Assembly (NCBI GenBank): GCA_017501255.1
Contig: JAFVXE010000011.1
Span: 1 to 64,000, forward strand
DNA: 64,000 nucleotides
Reading direction: 5' to 3'
Origin: Clostridia bacterium
GTDB lineage: Bacteria > Bacillota > Clostridia > Christensenellales > Aristaeellaceae
Under the pieces are notes generated by a model that worked only from the letters and a program-made list of their open reading frames with translations, searched no databases and had not been told where the DNA came from. Both the position numbers and the translations under genes were made by a program. Of this stretch, positions 32,457 to 41,051 are shown in pieces (within the stretch, counting starts at the first letter, position 1; the number at the start of each line of letters is the position of its first letter).

Positions 32457-33692
32457 TCACACCGGCTCAAAAAAGGTATCGGGATGGGCCGGGTCAAACA
32501 TTTCATTGGCCCACATCACTGTGACCAAATTCTCGGTTTCACTCAGATTGATGATGTTATGGGTATAGCCCGGCAACATATGGATCGCCTGAATACGCTC
32601 ACCGGTAGCTTCAAATTCCAGTACTTCATCCGTCCCGATCTTTCGTTGCTGAATCAGACCGTGGCCGGAAACCACCATAAAGAACTCCCACTTGCTGTTA
32701 TGCCAATGCTGGCCCTTGGTGATCCCAGGCTTGGAAACATTCACTGAAAACTGTCCATGATCGGCGGTTCTGAGAAGTTCAGTAAAGCTACCCCGATCAT
32801 CGCAATTCATTTTCAGATCAAAAGCGACTTTTTCCTTGGGCAGATAAGACAGGTACATGGAGTACAGCTTCTTCTCAAAAGAACCATTGGGAATAGCGGG
32901 CATCACCAGTGTTTGGGGCTGATCGTGGAAGGTGTGGAGCAATTCCACAATTCTCCCCAGTGTTGCCTTATGGGTAACCGGCGCTGCACAGTACTTCCCT
33001 TCGCCCATCCAGCAGGGAGTCAGACCGTCGTATTCCTGACCGTTGACAACCTCGCCGGCAGCAGGATAGCTGCAACGATGGGGATGGCCTTCCATAGCAT
33101 CGTACATCTCTTCAATCAAGTCATCAATGAACAGAAGCTCCAATTCCACAGAAGGATCATTCACTGTAATGGGGAGATCATTGGCGATATTATGACAGAA
33201 CGTTCCCACAGCAGAGTTATAGTTGGGACGCACCCACTTGCCAACCAGATTGGGGAATCGGTACACATACACCGAAGCACCGGTTTCCTTTGCATAATCG
33301 AAAAACAGTTCTTCGCCCGCCTTTTTGGAAAGACCGTAGGCAGAAGTACCGAAACGACCGGCCAGCGTTGCCTGAACGCTGCTGCTGAGCATAACAGGCG
33401 CTTTGTTATTATGCTTTTTCAGCGTATTGAGCAGCAAGGAAGCAAAGCCGAAATTGCCTTCCTGAAATTCTTCCGTATTTTGCGGACGGTTCACACCAGC
33501 AAGATTGAACACAAAATCGCAATCTTGGCAAAAACGGTCTAAATCCTCTGCAGTGTTGTTTTGATCATATTCATAAATCGCTTCAATCCGGAGATCGGGG
33601 CGGGTTTTGTTTCTTCCATCCTGAAGGGTACGCAGGTTCTCCACCAAATTCTTTCCCACGAAGCCTGCTGCGCCGGTAACCAGTACTTTCAT
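32457..33692 (-). CDS. capF: CapF-type bifunctional epimerase/reductase with C-terminal cupin
   Basis: Middle step of UDP-L-FucNAc synthesis: epimerises and reduces the 4-keto-6-deoxy sugar to UDP-6-deoxy-L-TalNAc. The 411-residue protein has an SDR domain (about 1-245) with VTGAAGFVGKNL and active-site YGLSKKAGEE. Its C-terminal cupin (about 280-411) has GITKGQHWHNSKWEFFMVVSG, with zinc-ligand histidines, and GYTHNIINLSE. This layout is diagnostic for CapF of Staphylococcus. Its partner CapG follows; a soluble CapE dehydratase is not in the window. GGAG-containing ribosome site, own promoter and operator upstream. Confidence 0.9.
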   Translation of the reverse strand: MKVLVTGAAGFVGKNLVENLRTLQDGRNKTRPDLRIEAIYEYDQNNTAEDLDRFCQDCDFVFNLAGVNRPQNTEEFQEGNFGFASLLLNTLKKHNNKAPVMLSSSVQATLAGRFGTSAYGLSKKAGEELFFDYAKETGASVYVYRFPNLVGKWVRPNYNSAVGTFCHNIANDLPITVNDPSVELELLFIDDLIEEMYDAMEGHPHRCSYPAAGEVVNGQEYDGLTPCWMGEGKYCAAPVTHKATLGRIVELLHTFHDQPQTLVMPAIPNGSFEKKLYSMYLSYLPKEKVAFDLKMNCDDRGSFTELLRTADHGQFSVNVSKPGITKGQHWHNSKWEFFMVVSGHGLIQQRKIGTDEVLEFEATGERIQAIHMLPGYTHNIINLSETENLVTVMWANEMFDPAHPDTFFEPV

Positions 33693-33730
33693 AAGCTCAA
33701 GGTCTCCTTTTCAGGAAGTTCTGAGAAAAA

Positions 33731-33745
33731 TGACCATAATGGTCA
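33731..33745. promoter_or_regulatory. 15-base palindromic operator at the capF start of transcription
   Basis: TGACCAT-A-ATGGTCA, perfect 7-base arms, lies 6 bases downstream of the -10 box of the capF promoter and so covers the transcription start. This is a classic repressor position. The regulator is unknown; the XRE-domain protein at 36939-38444 is one candidate. Confidence 0.65.
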
Positions 33746-33750
33746 ATAAT

Positions 33751-33779
33751 ATAATACAACAAAATACGTTTTTGGGCAA
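33751..33779 (-). promoter_or_regulatory. Promoter of capF-capG
   Basis: TTGCCC (33774-33779), 17 bases, TATTAT (33751-33756) on the minus strand. It lies just after the terminator of the preceding epimerase operon. Confidence 0.7.
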
Positions 33780-33798
33780 GAGGGCCAGCCTTATGGAA

Positions 33799-33833
33799 AA
33801 AGCCCTGAACCTGTTTTTCAGGCTCAGGGCTTT
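33799..33833 (-). terminator. Terminator of the uronic-acid nucleotide-sugar operon
   Basis: AAAGCCCTGA (33799-33808) pairs with TCAGGGCTTT (33824-33833), with an inner CCTG/CAGG stem, and TTTTT follows on the minus strand. Confidence 0.88.
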
Positions 33834-33912
33834 GACTGGTATTACCGCAATACCGTTCCGTTACAGGCTTCAGCGGTACATGGTGCTACGACAGCAACCA
33901 TTCGATTTTTTC

Positions 33913-34983
33913 TCATTCTTGGCAATAGTATTGCTTATACCATTGTGCAAACGTGCGCAAACCTTCCCGGATGCCAATGGTTGGCCTAAAGCCATAATCT
34001 TTCTCCAGACCCGTGCTGTCAGCATAGGTGACCGGCACATCGCCGGGCTGCATACCAACCAGCTGGCGGTGTGCTTCAAAATCATAGTCCTCAGGCAGAA
34101 CACCGGCACGAACCAGTTCTTCCTGCAGGGTTTGGACATAGTCCAGCAGGTTTTCCGGTGTGCCGCCACCAATGTTGTACACTGCATAAGGAGGCAGGGG
34201 CAGACCATCTTCACCATTCTGCTTTTCCGGTGCGCCTTGCATTACTCGCAGAACACCTTCCACAATGTCATCCACATAGGTAAAGTCCCGCTTGCAGTTT
34301 CCATAGTTGAAAATGGAGATTGTTTCGCCCCGCTGCAACTTCTGTGTAGCGCCGAAATAGAACATATCCGGTCTTCCGGCAGGGCCATAAACCGTAAAGA
34401 AGCGCAGACCTGTGGAAGGAATATTATAGAGTTTGGAATAGCTGTGCGCCAACAATTCATTGCTCTTTTTGGTAGCGGCATACAGGCTGACCGGATGATC
34501 CACCTGATCCTCTGTACTGAACGGCACCTTCTTGTTACCGCCATATACGCTGCTGCTGGAAGCATACACCAAATGCTCAACAGGATAATGTCGGCAGGCT
34601 TCCAGAATGTTGTAGAAACCGATCAGATTGCTTTCGATATAGGCATCCGGATGATCAATGGAATACCGCACACCCGCCTGTGCTGCCAGATTGACCACCA
34701 CAGCAGGCCGATACTCATCAAAGATCCGATCCACCATAGCCTTATCCGCAATGCTTCCCTTGATGAACACGTGCTGAATATGGCTGTCCTTTGCAGCCTT
34801 CTCAATCAGGGACAAACGATATTCTTTCAGCTTCGGATCATAATAGTCGTTCATATTATCCAGACTGATGATCACACCGCTGTTCATTTCTTTGAGCAAA
34901 CGCAATACCAGATTGGCACCGATAAAACCGGGAGAACCGGTAACGAGAATACATTTTCCGTTCAGGGCAACTGGCTGTTTCAT
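33913..34983 (-). CDS. UDP-glucuronate 4-epimerase-like protein
   Basis: Expected to interconvert UDP-GlcA and UDP-GalA. The 356-residue extended SDR protein has the NAD loop VTGSPGFIGANL, YASSSSVYGGNKKVPFS with catalytic Ser, and the YAATKKSNELLAHSY block with the Tyr-x3-Lys pair. The long RFFTVYGPAGRPDMFYF stretch marks the CapI/LpsL glucuronate-epimerase subgroup. The upstream partner genes (a UDP-sugar dehydrogenase, a galacturonokinase-like protein and a nucleotidyltransferase) all point to uronic acids. Its start overlaps the nucleotidyltransferase stop by four bases; a terminator follows. Confidence 0.88.
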   Translation of the reverse strand: MKQPVALNGKCILVTGSPGFIGANLVLRLLKEMNSGVIISLDNMNDYYDPKLKEYRLSLIEKAAKDSHIQHVFIKGSIADKAMVDRIFDEYRPAVVVNLAAQAGVRYSIDHPDAYIESNLIGFYNILEACRHYPVEHLVYASSSSVYGGNKKVPFSTEDQVDHPVSLYAATKKSNELLAHSYSKLYNIPSTGLRFFTVYGPAGRPDMFYFGATQKLQRGETISIFNYGNCKRDFTYVDDIVEGVLRVMQGAPEKQNGEDGLPLPPYAVYNIGGGTPENLLDYVQTLQEELVRAGVLPEDYDFEAHRQLVGMQPGDVPVTYADSTGLEKDYGFRPTIGIREGLRTFAQWYKQYYCQE

Positions 34984-35717
34984 TTGACGATCCCCCTATA
35001 GGTTTCCTGCACTTGCTGATAACTTTCCAAATTGCCAATGTCATATCGGCTGCCAGGCATTTCCATGCTGTGAACAACGCTGTGCTTGCACATCCATGCC
35101 ACCAAGCTGCCGGGCGCATCGGTGCCACAGCCTTCAGCAATAGCTGTCTTGATTTTCTGCACGTCTTCTGCCTTGTAGAAGTAGAAGGGAGGGGTACACC
35201 AATTTGACTTGGGTTGTTCAGGCTTTTCTTCAAGAGAAAGCAGCACATCATCATTGGCTATTTCAGAAACGCCGCTCTTGGTAAGCCGTTTGGCATCCGC
35301 CTCATAATACCGCATGGTACAGGATGTATTCTTTTCCTTTGCGTAATTGATAAAGTTGACCAAGGAAAAGTCGAGCACATTGTCTCCGGCAATTACCAAC
35401 AGATCATCGTCCAGTTTCAACTGGTCAATGGCATACTGAATATCACATACTGCACCAAGTCGCGTTTCGTTGGTGCTGGTTCCGTCATCCACAACTGTTA
35501 TGGGAAGGATGTGAACGCTTGCCCATTCCTGGAAATGATGGGCAAATTTATGGTTGGAAATAACAATGTACTCATCCACCAAACCGCAGGTATGAATATC
35601 TTCCAACAGCCAGTCCAAAATCGTCTTCTCCCCCACCTTCAGCAAAGGCTTGGGGAAGTTTTCAGTAAGCGGGTAAAGCCGGGTTGCATATCCAGCAGCG
35701 AGAATAACGCATTTCAT
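34980..35717 (-). CDS. Sugar-1-phosphate nucleotidyltransferase
   Basis: Transfers a nucleotide to a sugar 1-phosphate. The 245-residue protein starts KCVILAAGYATRLYPLTENFPKPLL, the nucleotide-binding signature. It continues with VIAGDNVLDFSL (metal-binding Asp), SLEEKPEQPKSN and DIGNLESYQQV. It is close to the RfbA/HddC type, without the extra C-terminal domain of GlmU. It sits between a galacturonokinase-like gene and a GlcA 4-epimerase, so GalA 1-phosphate is a reasonable substrate, by inference. The start at 35717 is chosen for the GAGGG site; an earlier ATG at 35732 lacks one. Confidence 0.85.
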   Translation of the reverse strand: MKCVILAAGYATRLYPLTENFPKPLLKVGEKTILDWLLEDIHTCGLVDEYIVISNHKFAHHFQEWASVHILPITVVDDGTSTNETRLGAVCDIQYAIDQLKLDDDLLVIAGDNVLDFSLVNFINYAKEKNTSCTMRYYEADAKRLTKSGVSEIANDDVLLSLEEKPEQPKSNWCTPPFYFYKAEDVQKIKTAIAEGCGTDAPGSLVAWMCKHSVVHSMEMPGSRYDIGNLESYQQVQETYRGIVK

Positions 35718-35728
35718 CTTTTGAACCC

Positions 35729-36904
35729 TCATTTCTGGTGTGCAATTCCGTCTGCGCTACTGCACAGATGGAAGCTGTATTTTCCCTTCATTTCAGGGAA
35801 AGCTGTCAAATAAGACCGCTCCACACGTTCCTGAACAATTCCGGCCTTGACAGGATCAATCAGTGCCATACAGCAGCCTTTGAAGCCTGCACCGCTGAAA
35901 CGCCCGCCATAAATGCCTTCTGTTTCCGTCATAATTTCGTACAGCTTGATCTGTTCCGGTGCCCCACTTTCCCAATTATGAATGCTGCTCCAACCGGATG
36001 CAAAACTGAGACGACCGTATTCTGCCAAATCGCCACGACGCCACGCCTCAGCACCCGCTTCCACACGCTGGAATTCAGTATACCAGTGTTCGCAACGCTT
36101 TGCCCAGGATTCCGGCAGGCGATCCTTGTAAGCATGATAAACATTCAGGCTCACATCCCGTGCATTGGCCTGATTGAACTTACCATAATCAAAACCAGAA
36201 AACGCCTGCAATGCATAGACGCCAGCACGGAGTTCATCCACGCGCATATTATACTTGCTTCCCGCCAAAGAGTGTTCCAAACCAGAAAAGAAAATAGCGA
36301 TCTGATAAGGCTTCATATCGGGATGCGTAGGAATCAGTTCGTAATGATTATCCTTGCAATCCAAATACAGCAAATGATCTTTTTGACTGAGCACTTCACA
36401 GCTTTGATCCAGCGTGCCCACATTGATGCCCACATAGTTCTTCTCGGCATCGAAAGCTACGTCGATCAATTTCTGCGGAGGCAATTGAATGCCATTCACT
36501 TTGCACAATGCATCCAAGAATGCCAGAATGACCGCTGCTGAAGAGGACAGGCCGCCAATGGGCATGGAACCTTCGATAACGCCGCAAAGACCAACATTCA
36601 GCGCATAGTCCTTCGCCAATGCCCAGGTGGCCCCTCGGAGATAATCTGCCCAATCTCCTGTCTTATCGCCCACTTCCCGGATGTGCCACTGGGCACGCTT
36701 GGGAAACTGCAGGCTGGTCATCTCGATCACGCCGTTCTGCTTGGGACGGAATGCAATATGAATACCCTGATCAATGGCCAAACCAGTGATTTTTCCCAAA
36801 TTATGATCGCTGTGAGCACCGATAGGACAAATACGATAGGGCGAAAACGCAAGACCATCTGCATCTCGTCCGTAAATCTCAAAGAATCTTTCTTCGCACT
36901 TCAT
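35729..36904 (-). CDS. Galactokinase-family GHMP kinase, possibly galacturonokinase
   Basis: Phosphorylates a hexose at C1. The 391-residue protein has the N-terminal substrate motif SPYRICPIGAHSDHNLG, ATP-binding GSMPIGGLSSSAAVILAFL and a C-terminal RFSGAGFKGCCMAL. In galactokinase the first motif reads RVNLIGEHTDYNGG. The RICPxGAHxDH form seen here is that of plant galacturonokinase, so GalA is a likely substrate. With the next-door nucleotidyltransferase it would give a salvage route to UDP-GalA. The start at 36904 has AAGGG upstream; a GTG at 36913 is possible but worse. Confidence 0.8.
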   Translation of the reverse strand: MKCEERFFEIYGRDADGLAFSPYRICPIGAHSDHNLGKITGLAIDQGIHIAFRPKQNGVIEMTSLQFPKRAQWHIREVGDKTGDWADYLRGATWALAKDYALNVGLCGVIEGSMPIGGLSSSAAVILAFLDALCKVNGIQLPPQKLIDVAFDAEKNYVGINVGTLDQSCEVLSQKDHLLYLDCKDNHYELIPTHPDMKPYQIAIFFSGLEHSLAGSKYNMRVDELRAGVYALQAFSGFDYGKFNQANARDVSLNVYHAYKDRLPESWAKRCEHWYTEFQRVEAGAEAWRRGDLAEYGRLSFASGWSSIHNWESGAPEQIKLYEIMTETEGIYGGRFSGAGFKGCCMALIDPVKAGIVQERVERSYLTAFPEMKGKYSFHLCSSADGIAHQK

Positions 36905-36938
36905 GGTTATCACCCTTCATCTTCCGTTGATTTCTCTA

Positions 36939-38444
36939 TTAATCTCGGCGGAATAAGTCACGAGTATATACCTTTTCGGCCACATCGTCCAGCACTGCAT
37001 CATAGCGGTTGGCAATGATACAGCCGCACATCTTCTTGAATTTCTTCAAATCATTGACCACGACGGAACCAAAGAACGTGCTGCCATTTTCCAATGTGGG
37101 TTCATAAATCACCACAGTAGCACCTTTGGCTTTGATACGTTTCATGACACCCTGAATGGAAGACTGACGGAAATTATCGCTGTTGGCCTTCATGGTCAGG
37201 CGGTAAACGCCAACCGTCGTTTCCTTTTGCTTGCTTTCCAATGCAGAGGAATAGGCAGACGAGGCCGTATAGGTCCCAGCAATCTCCATTACCCGCTCGG
37301 CAATAAAATCCTTCCGGGTACGATTGCTGTCCACAATCGCCTGAATCAGATTTTCCGGCACATCCTGATAGTTGGCCAACAGCTGTTTGGTATCCTTGGG
37401 CAAGCAATAGCCGCCATAACCAAAGGATGGATTGTTGTAATAATCGCCAACTCGGGGATCCAGACACACACCGCGAATGATGGATGCCGTATCAAGGCCT
37501 TTCACCTCTGCATAGGTGTCCAGTTCGTTGAAATAAGACACACGCAGCGCCAGATAGGTATTGACAAACAGTTTGGTCGCCTCGGCTTCTGTGTAGCCCA
37601 TAAACAGTGTTTCAATATTCTGCTTTACAGCCCCCTGTTTCAGCATTTCTGCAAAGATCTCTGCCTGAGGTTTTGTCTGTTCATCACAACTGACAATAAT
37701 GCGACTGGGATACAGATTATCATACAGTGCTTTGGACTCCCGCAGAAATTCGGGGCTAAAAATGATATTACACACATTGAGTTTCTTTCGGATGTGCTCT
37801 GTATAGCCAACTGGAATGGTAGACTTAATCACGATCGTGGGCTTTTCCTGACGTTCAGCAGTGCTTTCCAGCACCAGCTTCAGTACCGATTCCACGGCGG
37901 AGCAATCGAAGAAATTCTTCTTGGAATCATAATTGGTAGGAGCGGCAACCACTACATAATCCGCTTCCGCATAGGCCGAAGGACCGTCCAGTGTGCTGGT
38001 CAGGTTCAGAGTGCGCTTTCCGGCTTTCGCTTCAGCGAGGTATTTCTCGATATAGTCATCCTGAATGGGTGAAATGTAATTGTTAAGCTTTTCTACTTTC
38101 TCGGGAACAATGTCCACAGCCGTTACCATATGGTGTTGTGCCAGGAGGACAGCCAGAGACAGACCCACATAGCCAGTACCGGCCACGGCAATTCGGTATT
38201 GTTTGGTGGCGAGAGCTTGATTGTCATTTTCAGGTGAAACAAACAGCGTTGCAGGATCGAAATCCAGCACCTGCGAAAGGGCATAGAGCTGATCTGGAGA
38301 AGGCGTGTAATCTGCGGATTCCAAACGGGACAGAATGGAACGGTTCATGCCCGTCAGGGTTGCCAGTTGGGTTTGGGTTAATTTCTTGGACTTTCGAGTG
38401 GTGGTTACAATATCCGCCAGCAAGGAAAGGGAAAGTTTTTTCAT
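36939..38444 (-). CDS. XRE-type DNA-binding domain fused to UDP-sugar 6-dehydrogenase
   Basis: A 501-residue protein with two unrelated parts. Residues 7-67 are a helix-turn-helix of the Cro/XRE type ([39 protein letters not shown]). From about residue 82 a complete UDP-glucose/UDP-GlcA-forming dehydrogenase follows: NAD loop [40 protein letters not shown], and catalytic cysteine in [12 protein letters not shown]. The enzyme should oxidise UDP-glucose (or a UDP-HexNAc) to the uronic acid. The fused domain suggests it also binds DNA, perhaps sensing NAD or the UDP-sugar. The start at 38444 has AAGGAG upstream. It leads the operon of uronic-acid genes. Confidence 0.9.
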   Translation of the reverse strand: MKKLSLSLLADIVTTTRKSKKLTQTQLATLTGMNRSILSRLESADYTPSPDQLYALSQVLDFDPATLFVSPENDNQALATKQYRIAVAGTGYVGLSLAVLLAQHHMVTAVDIVPEKVEKLNNYISPIQDDYIEKYLAEAKAGKRTLNLTSTLDGPSAYAEADYVVVAAPTNYDSKKNFFDCSAVESVLKLVLESTAERQEKPTIVIKSTIPVGYTEHIRKKLNVCNIIFSPEFLRESKALYDNLYPSRIIVSCDEQTKPQAEIFAEMLKQGAVKQNIETLFMGYTEAEATKLFVNTYLALRVSYFNELDTYAEVKGLDTASIIRGVCLDPRVGDYYNNPSFGYGGYCLPKDTKQLLANYQDVPENLIQAIVDSNRTRKDFIAERVMEIAGTYTASSAYSSALESKQKETTVGVYRLTMKANSDNFRQSSIQGVMKRIKAKGATVVIYEPTLENGSTFFGSVVVNDLKKFKKMCGCIIANRYDAVLDDVAEKVYTRDLFRRD

Positions 38445-38508
38445 ACGCAAAGGCTCCTTTTTTGAAATGCCGCTAACAGCATCATCCATAGGACTTTTTA
38501 CATTGATC

Positions 38509-38536
38509 AGTATATCAAAATTCTTTATTATGTCAA
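38509..38536 (-). promoter_or_regulatory. Promoter of the XRE-dehydrogenase operon
   Basis: TTGACA (38531-38536), 16 bases, TATACT (38509-38514) on the minus strand. An inverted repeat TTGAT-N6-ATCAA overlaps the -10 box and could bind a regulator, for example the gene's own XRE domain. Confidence 0.7.
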
Positions 38537-38607
38537 TCGTTTTCTTATCGCGAGAACCAACAAACGAATCTCTGTGTTTTTGATAGCAACATTTTTGTCA
38601 CAAACAA

Positions 38608-38654
38608 CACCCCGTTTGTTTTCCAGTAGACGATACCAGAAAACAAACGGGGTG
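38608..38654 (-). terminator. Terminator after the CapD/WbpM-like gene
   Basis: A perfect 16-bp stem (38608-38623 with 38639-38654), followed by a T-rich stretch on the minus strand, 18 bases after the stop codon. Confidence 0.88.
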
Positions 38655-38672
38655 CTTTCAAATAATCTTCAT

Positions 38673-40649
38673 TTAGGCGCAGGAATGCATTTCAGGCTGA
38701 TATGTACTTACCAATGCCATGACCATCTCGCGAATATCCTGATGATTGGCATATGCAGCATTCATCAAGTCATCCAGTTTGGATAAAAACTCGTCCGTAT
38801 CAAACGGAATCGGGCATCCGATATGGATCAACTCGTTATCCGTCTTCTTCAGACCTTCCTCTGCCATCAGCTTCTCTTCATACAGCTTTTCGCCGGGGCG
38901 AAGACCAGAATAGACAATCTGAATATCCTCATCCGGTCTATAGCCGCTCAACCTGATCAGATTGCGTGCCAAGGTATCAATTTTAACCGGGCTTCCCATA
39001 TCCAGAACGAAAATTTCTCCGCCGCTTGCGAACGTTCCGGCCATCATCACCAGACTGACGGCTTCCGGAATCGTCATAAAGTATCTGATGATATCCGGGT
39101 GGGTAACGGTTACAGGACCACCTTCTTCAATCTGCTTTTTGAAAATCGGAATGACAGAACCGTTGGATCCCAGAACATTACCGAAACGCACCGCCACAAA
39201 CTCTGTTTTGGCGCTCTTGAGTTTTTCCTCATCCACCATCTGCATTTTGCCGGCATGGGTAAACAACTGAGGAATCTCGTTGGCTTTCCCAGCCTTAATC
39301 TTTGCATCGAAAGACTGTATGATCATCTCGCAAAGACGTTTTGAAGCGCCCATAATATTGGTCGGATTGACAGCCTTATCTGTGGAAATCAGAACAAATC
39401 GCTCGCATCCGTGCACCATGGCGGCATATGCCGTCTTGTAGGTACCGATGGCATTATTCTTAATGGCTTCACATGGACTGTCTTCCATCAAAGGAACATG
39501 CTTATGGGCAGCTGCATGATAAACGATCTGCGGATGGTATTCTTCAAAAATAAGCATCATTCTGCGGCTGTCGCGAACCGAGCCGATCAACACTTCCAGA
39601 TCCAGCTTGGGATAGTCATGCTTTAATTCCAACTGTATGTTATAGGCATTATTCTCGTAAACGTCCAGAATGATCAGCTTTTGGGGCGAATGAGCCGCAA
39701 TTTGACGGCACAATTCAGAGCCAATGGAACCGCCGCCGCCGGTTACTATGACAACCTTTCCATTGATAAAGTCAAACACCTCTTGCATATCCGCCCGAAT
39801 AGGCTCTCTGCCAAGAAGATCTTCCACCGAAACATCTCGCATCTGACTGACCGTTACCTGGCCCAGCACCAACTGATAAATACCCGGCAATTGTTTCAAT
39901 TCGCAATCCGTTTCTTTACAGATATTGATAATATCCTTCTTGTCCTCAACGCCAATTGTCGGAATGGCAAGGAAAATCTTTGTAACATTGTACTTCTTTA
40001 CATTCAGAAAGATATCATCACGACCGCCAACGATGGGAACACCATCAATGAAGCGTCCCCATTTGTTTGGGTTATCGTCGATAAAACAAACTGCTTTATC
40101 GTTCAATTCTTTGGCAATTTTCAAATCCCGGAGAATCATTTGACCCGCCTGACCGGCGCCAATAATCATTACCCGTCCACCGGTTTCATCAGTTTGCTTT
40201 GCTTTTGCCAACAAAAACAGAAACAAGCGGTACGCAAATCTCGGGATAACCACTGCGATCAGCTGTAAAAGGCCTCCCCATACATAATAGGAAAGCGGCA
40301 TTCTGCCAAAAAGCACGGTGATCAAAACAACGTGGAAAAGAGAGGATATCAAAGAACCCATGACGGTTTTGAGCATCTCGCCATAGCTGATGTATCGCCA
40401 TACGCAACGATACAATCTGAAAAACCAAAACAGCACAATGGTGCCTATTGAATAAAGCGTAATAAAGCGAAGATAACTGGACAGATAATTCTCAGGAATT
40501 TCAGAATAAACACAGTCAAAACGCAACCACAACGCCAAAAAATAGGAAAGATGAATAGACACAAAATCATAGAACAGCAAAAAGATGGCTATCACTTGCC
40601 AATGTTCCAGTTTCCGTCTATTCATCTTCGGCTGATGACTATCATTCAT
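38673..40649 (-). CDS. Membrane-anchored UDP-HexNAc 4,6-dehydratase, CapD/WbpM/PglF family
   Basis: Converts UDP-GlcNAc to a 4-keto-6-deoxy intermediate, the start of several deoxyamino-sugar routes. The 658-residue protein has four membrane helices (about 17-130), a Rossmann domain with VMIIGAGQAGQMIL near 165, and a catalytic SDR domain from about 295. The SDR domain has VIVTGGGGSIGSELCRQIA, HAAAHKHVPLMEDSP, LISTDKAVNPTNIMGASKR (Met/Lys catalytic pair of this family) and RFGNVLGSNGSVIPIF. Whether it feeds the CapF-CapG route or a D-sugar is unclear, as L-FucNAc normally uses the soluble CapE. The start at 40649 has AGAAGGG upstream. Confidence 0.92.
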   Translation of the reverse strand: MNDSHQPKMNRRKLEHWQVIAIFLLFYDFVSIHLSYFLALWLRFDCVYSEIPENYLSSYLRFITLYSIGTIVLFWFFRLYRCVWRYISYGEMLKTVMGSLISSLFHVVLITVLFGRMPLSYYVWGGLLQLIAVVIPRFAYRLFLFLLAKAKQTDETGGRVMIIGAGQAGQMILRDLKIAKELNDKAVCFIDDNPNKWGRFIDGVPIVGGRDDIFLNVKKYNVTKIFLAIPTIGVEDKKDIINICKETDCELKQLPGIYQLVLGQVTVSQMRDVSVEDLLGREPIRADMQEVFDFINGKVVIVTGGGGSIGSELCRQIAAHSPQKLIILDVYENNAYNIQLELKHDYPKLDLEVLIGSVRDSRRMMLIFEEYHPQIVYHAAAHKHVPLMEDSPCEAIKNNAIGTYKTAYAAMVHGCERFVLISTDKAVNPTNIMGASKRLCEMIIQSFDAKIKAGKANEIPQLFTHAGKMQMVDEEKLKSAKTEFVAVRFGNVLGSNGSVIPIFKKQIEEGGPVTVTHPDIIRYFMTIPEAVSLVMMAGTFASGGEIFVLDMGSPVKIDTLARNLIRLSGYRPDEDIQIVYSGLRPGEKLYEEKLMAEEGLKKTDNELIHIGCPIPFDTDEFLSKLDDLMNAAYANHQDIREMVMALVSTYQPEMHSCA

Positions 40650-41002
40650 ACGTAACATCCCTTCTTGTATTGCTAAGCCTTCTCATAAAGACCAAACAAA
40701 CGATCCATATTCGCCAAAAACCCTTTTCAACAGAAATCCCTTTGCCTTTACACCTTACGCCAAGCCTCGGAATAACTTGGTAAGCAAAAATTTCCATTTC
40801 AGCAGAATTCACATTTATTGTAACGTATTCTTATAGATTCGTCAACTCCGCCTAAAGACCAATCGCAATGAGCATAACAAATGTTATAGGCGTAATACTG
40901 TCTGGAACTCCATTTCACAGTCATTCCGCCCAAGTGCAAACCATACACAAATTATCAGTTATTCCATAAAAAGCCAACCACATTGGTCATATCTATCAAA
41001 AC
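40650..41002. promoter_or_regulatory. AT-rich intergenic region with promoter and possible operator
   Basis: No gene is seen. A minus-strand promoter TTGACG (40840-40845), 17 bases, TACAAT (40817-40822) should drive the CapD/WbpM gene. It gives a leader of about 160 bases in which CTTA-CCAAG pairs with CTTGG-CG-TAAG around 40757-40785. Upstream of the promoter a palindrome, ATAACA-AA-TGTTAT (40874-40887), may be a regulator site. The remaining bases up to the next terminator show nothing recognisable. Confidence 0.6.
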
Positions 41003-41033
41003 AAACCAGCCGAAATCCCCATCCCGGCTGGTT
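41003..41033 (-). terminator. Terminator after the NAD-dependent epimerase gene
   Basis: AACCAGCCG pairs with CGGCTGGTT (9 bp, arms near 41004-41012 and 41025-41033), and TTTGTTTTG follows on the minus strand. Confidence 0.85.
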
Positions 41034-41051
41034 GGATCCCTCCCCCTATTC

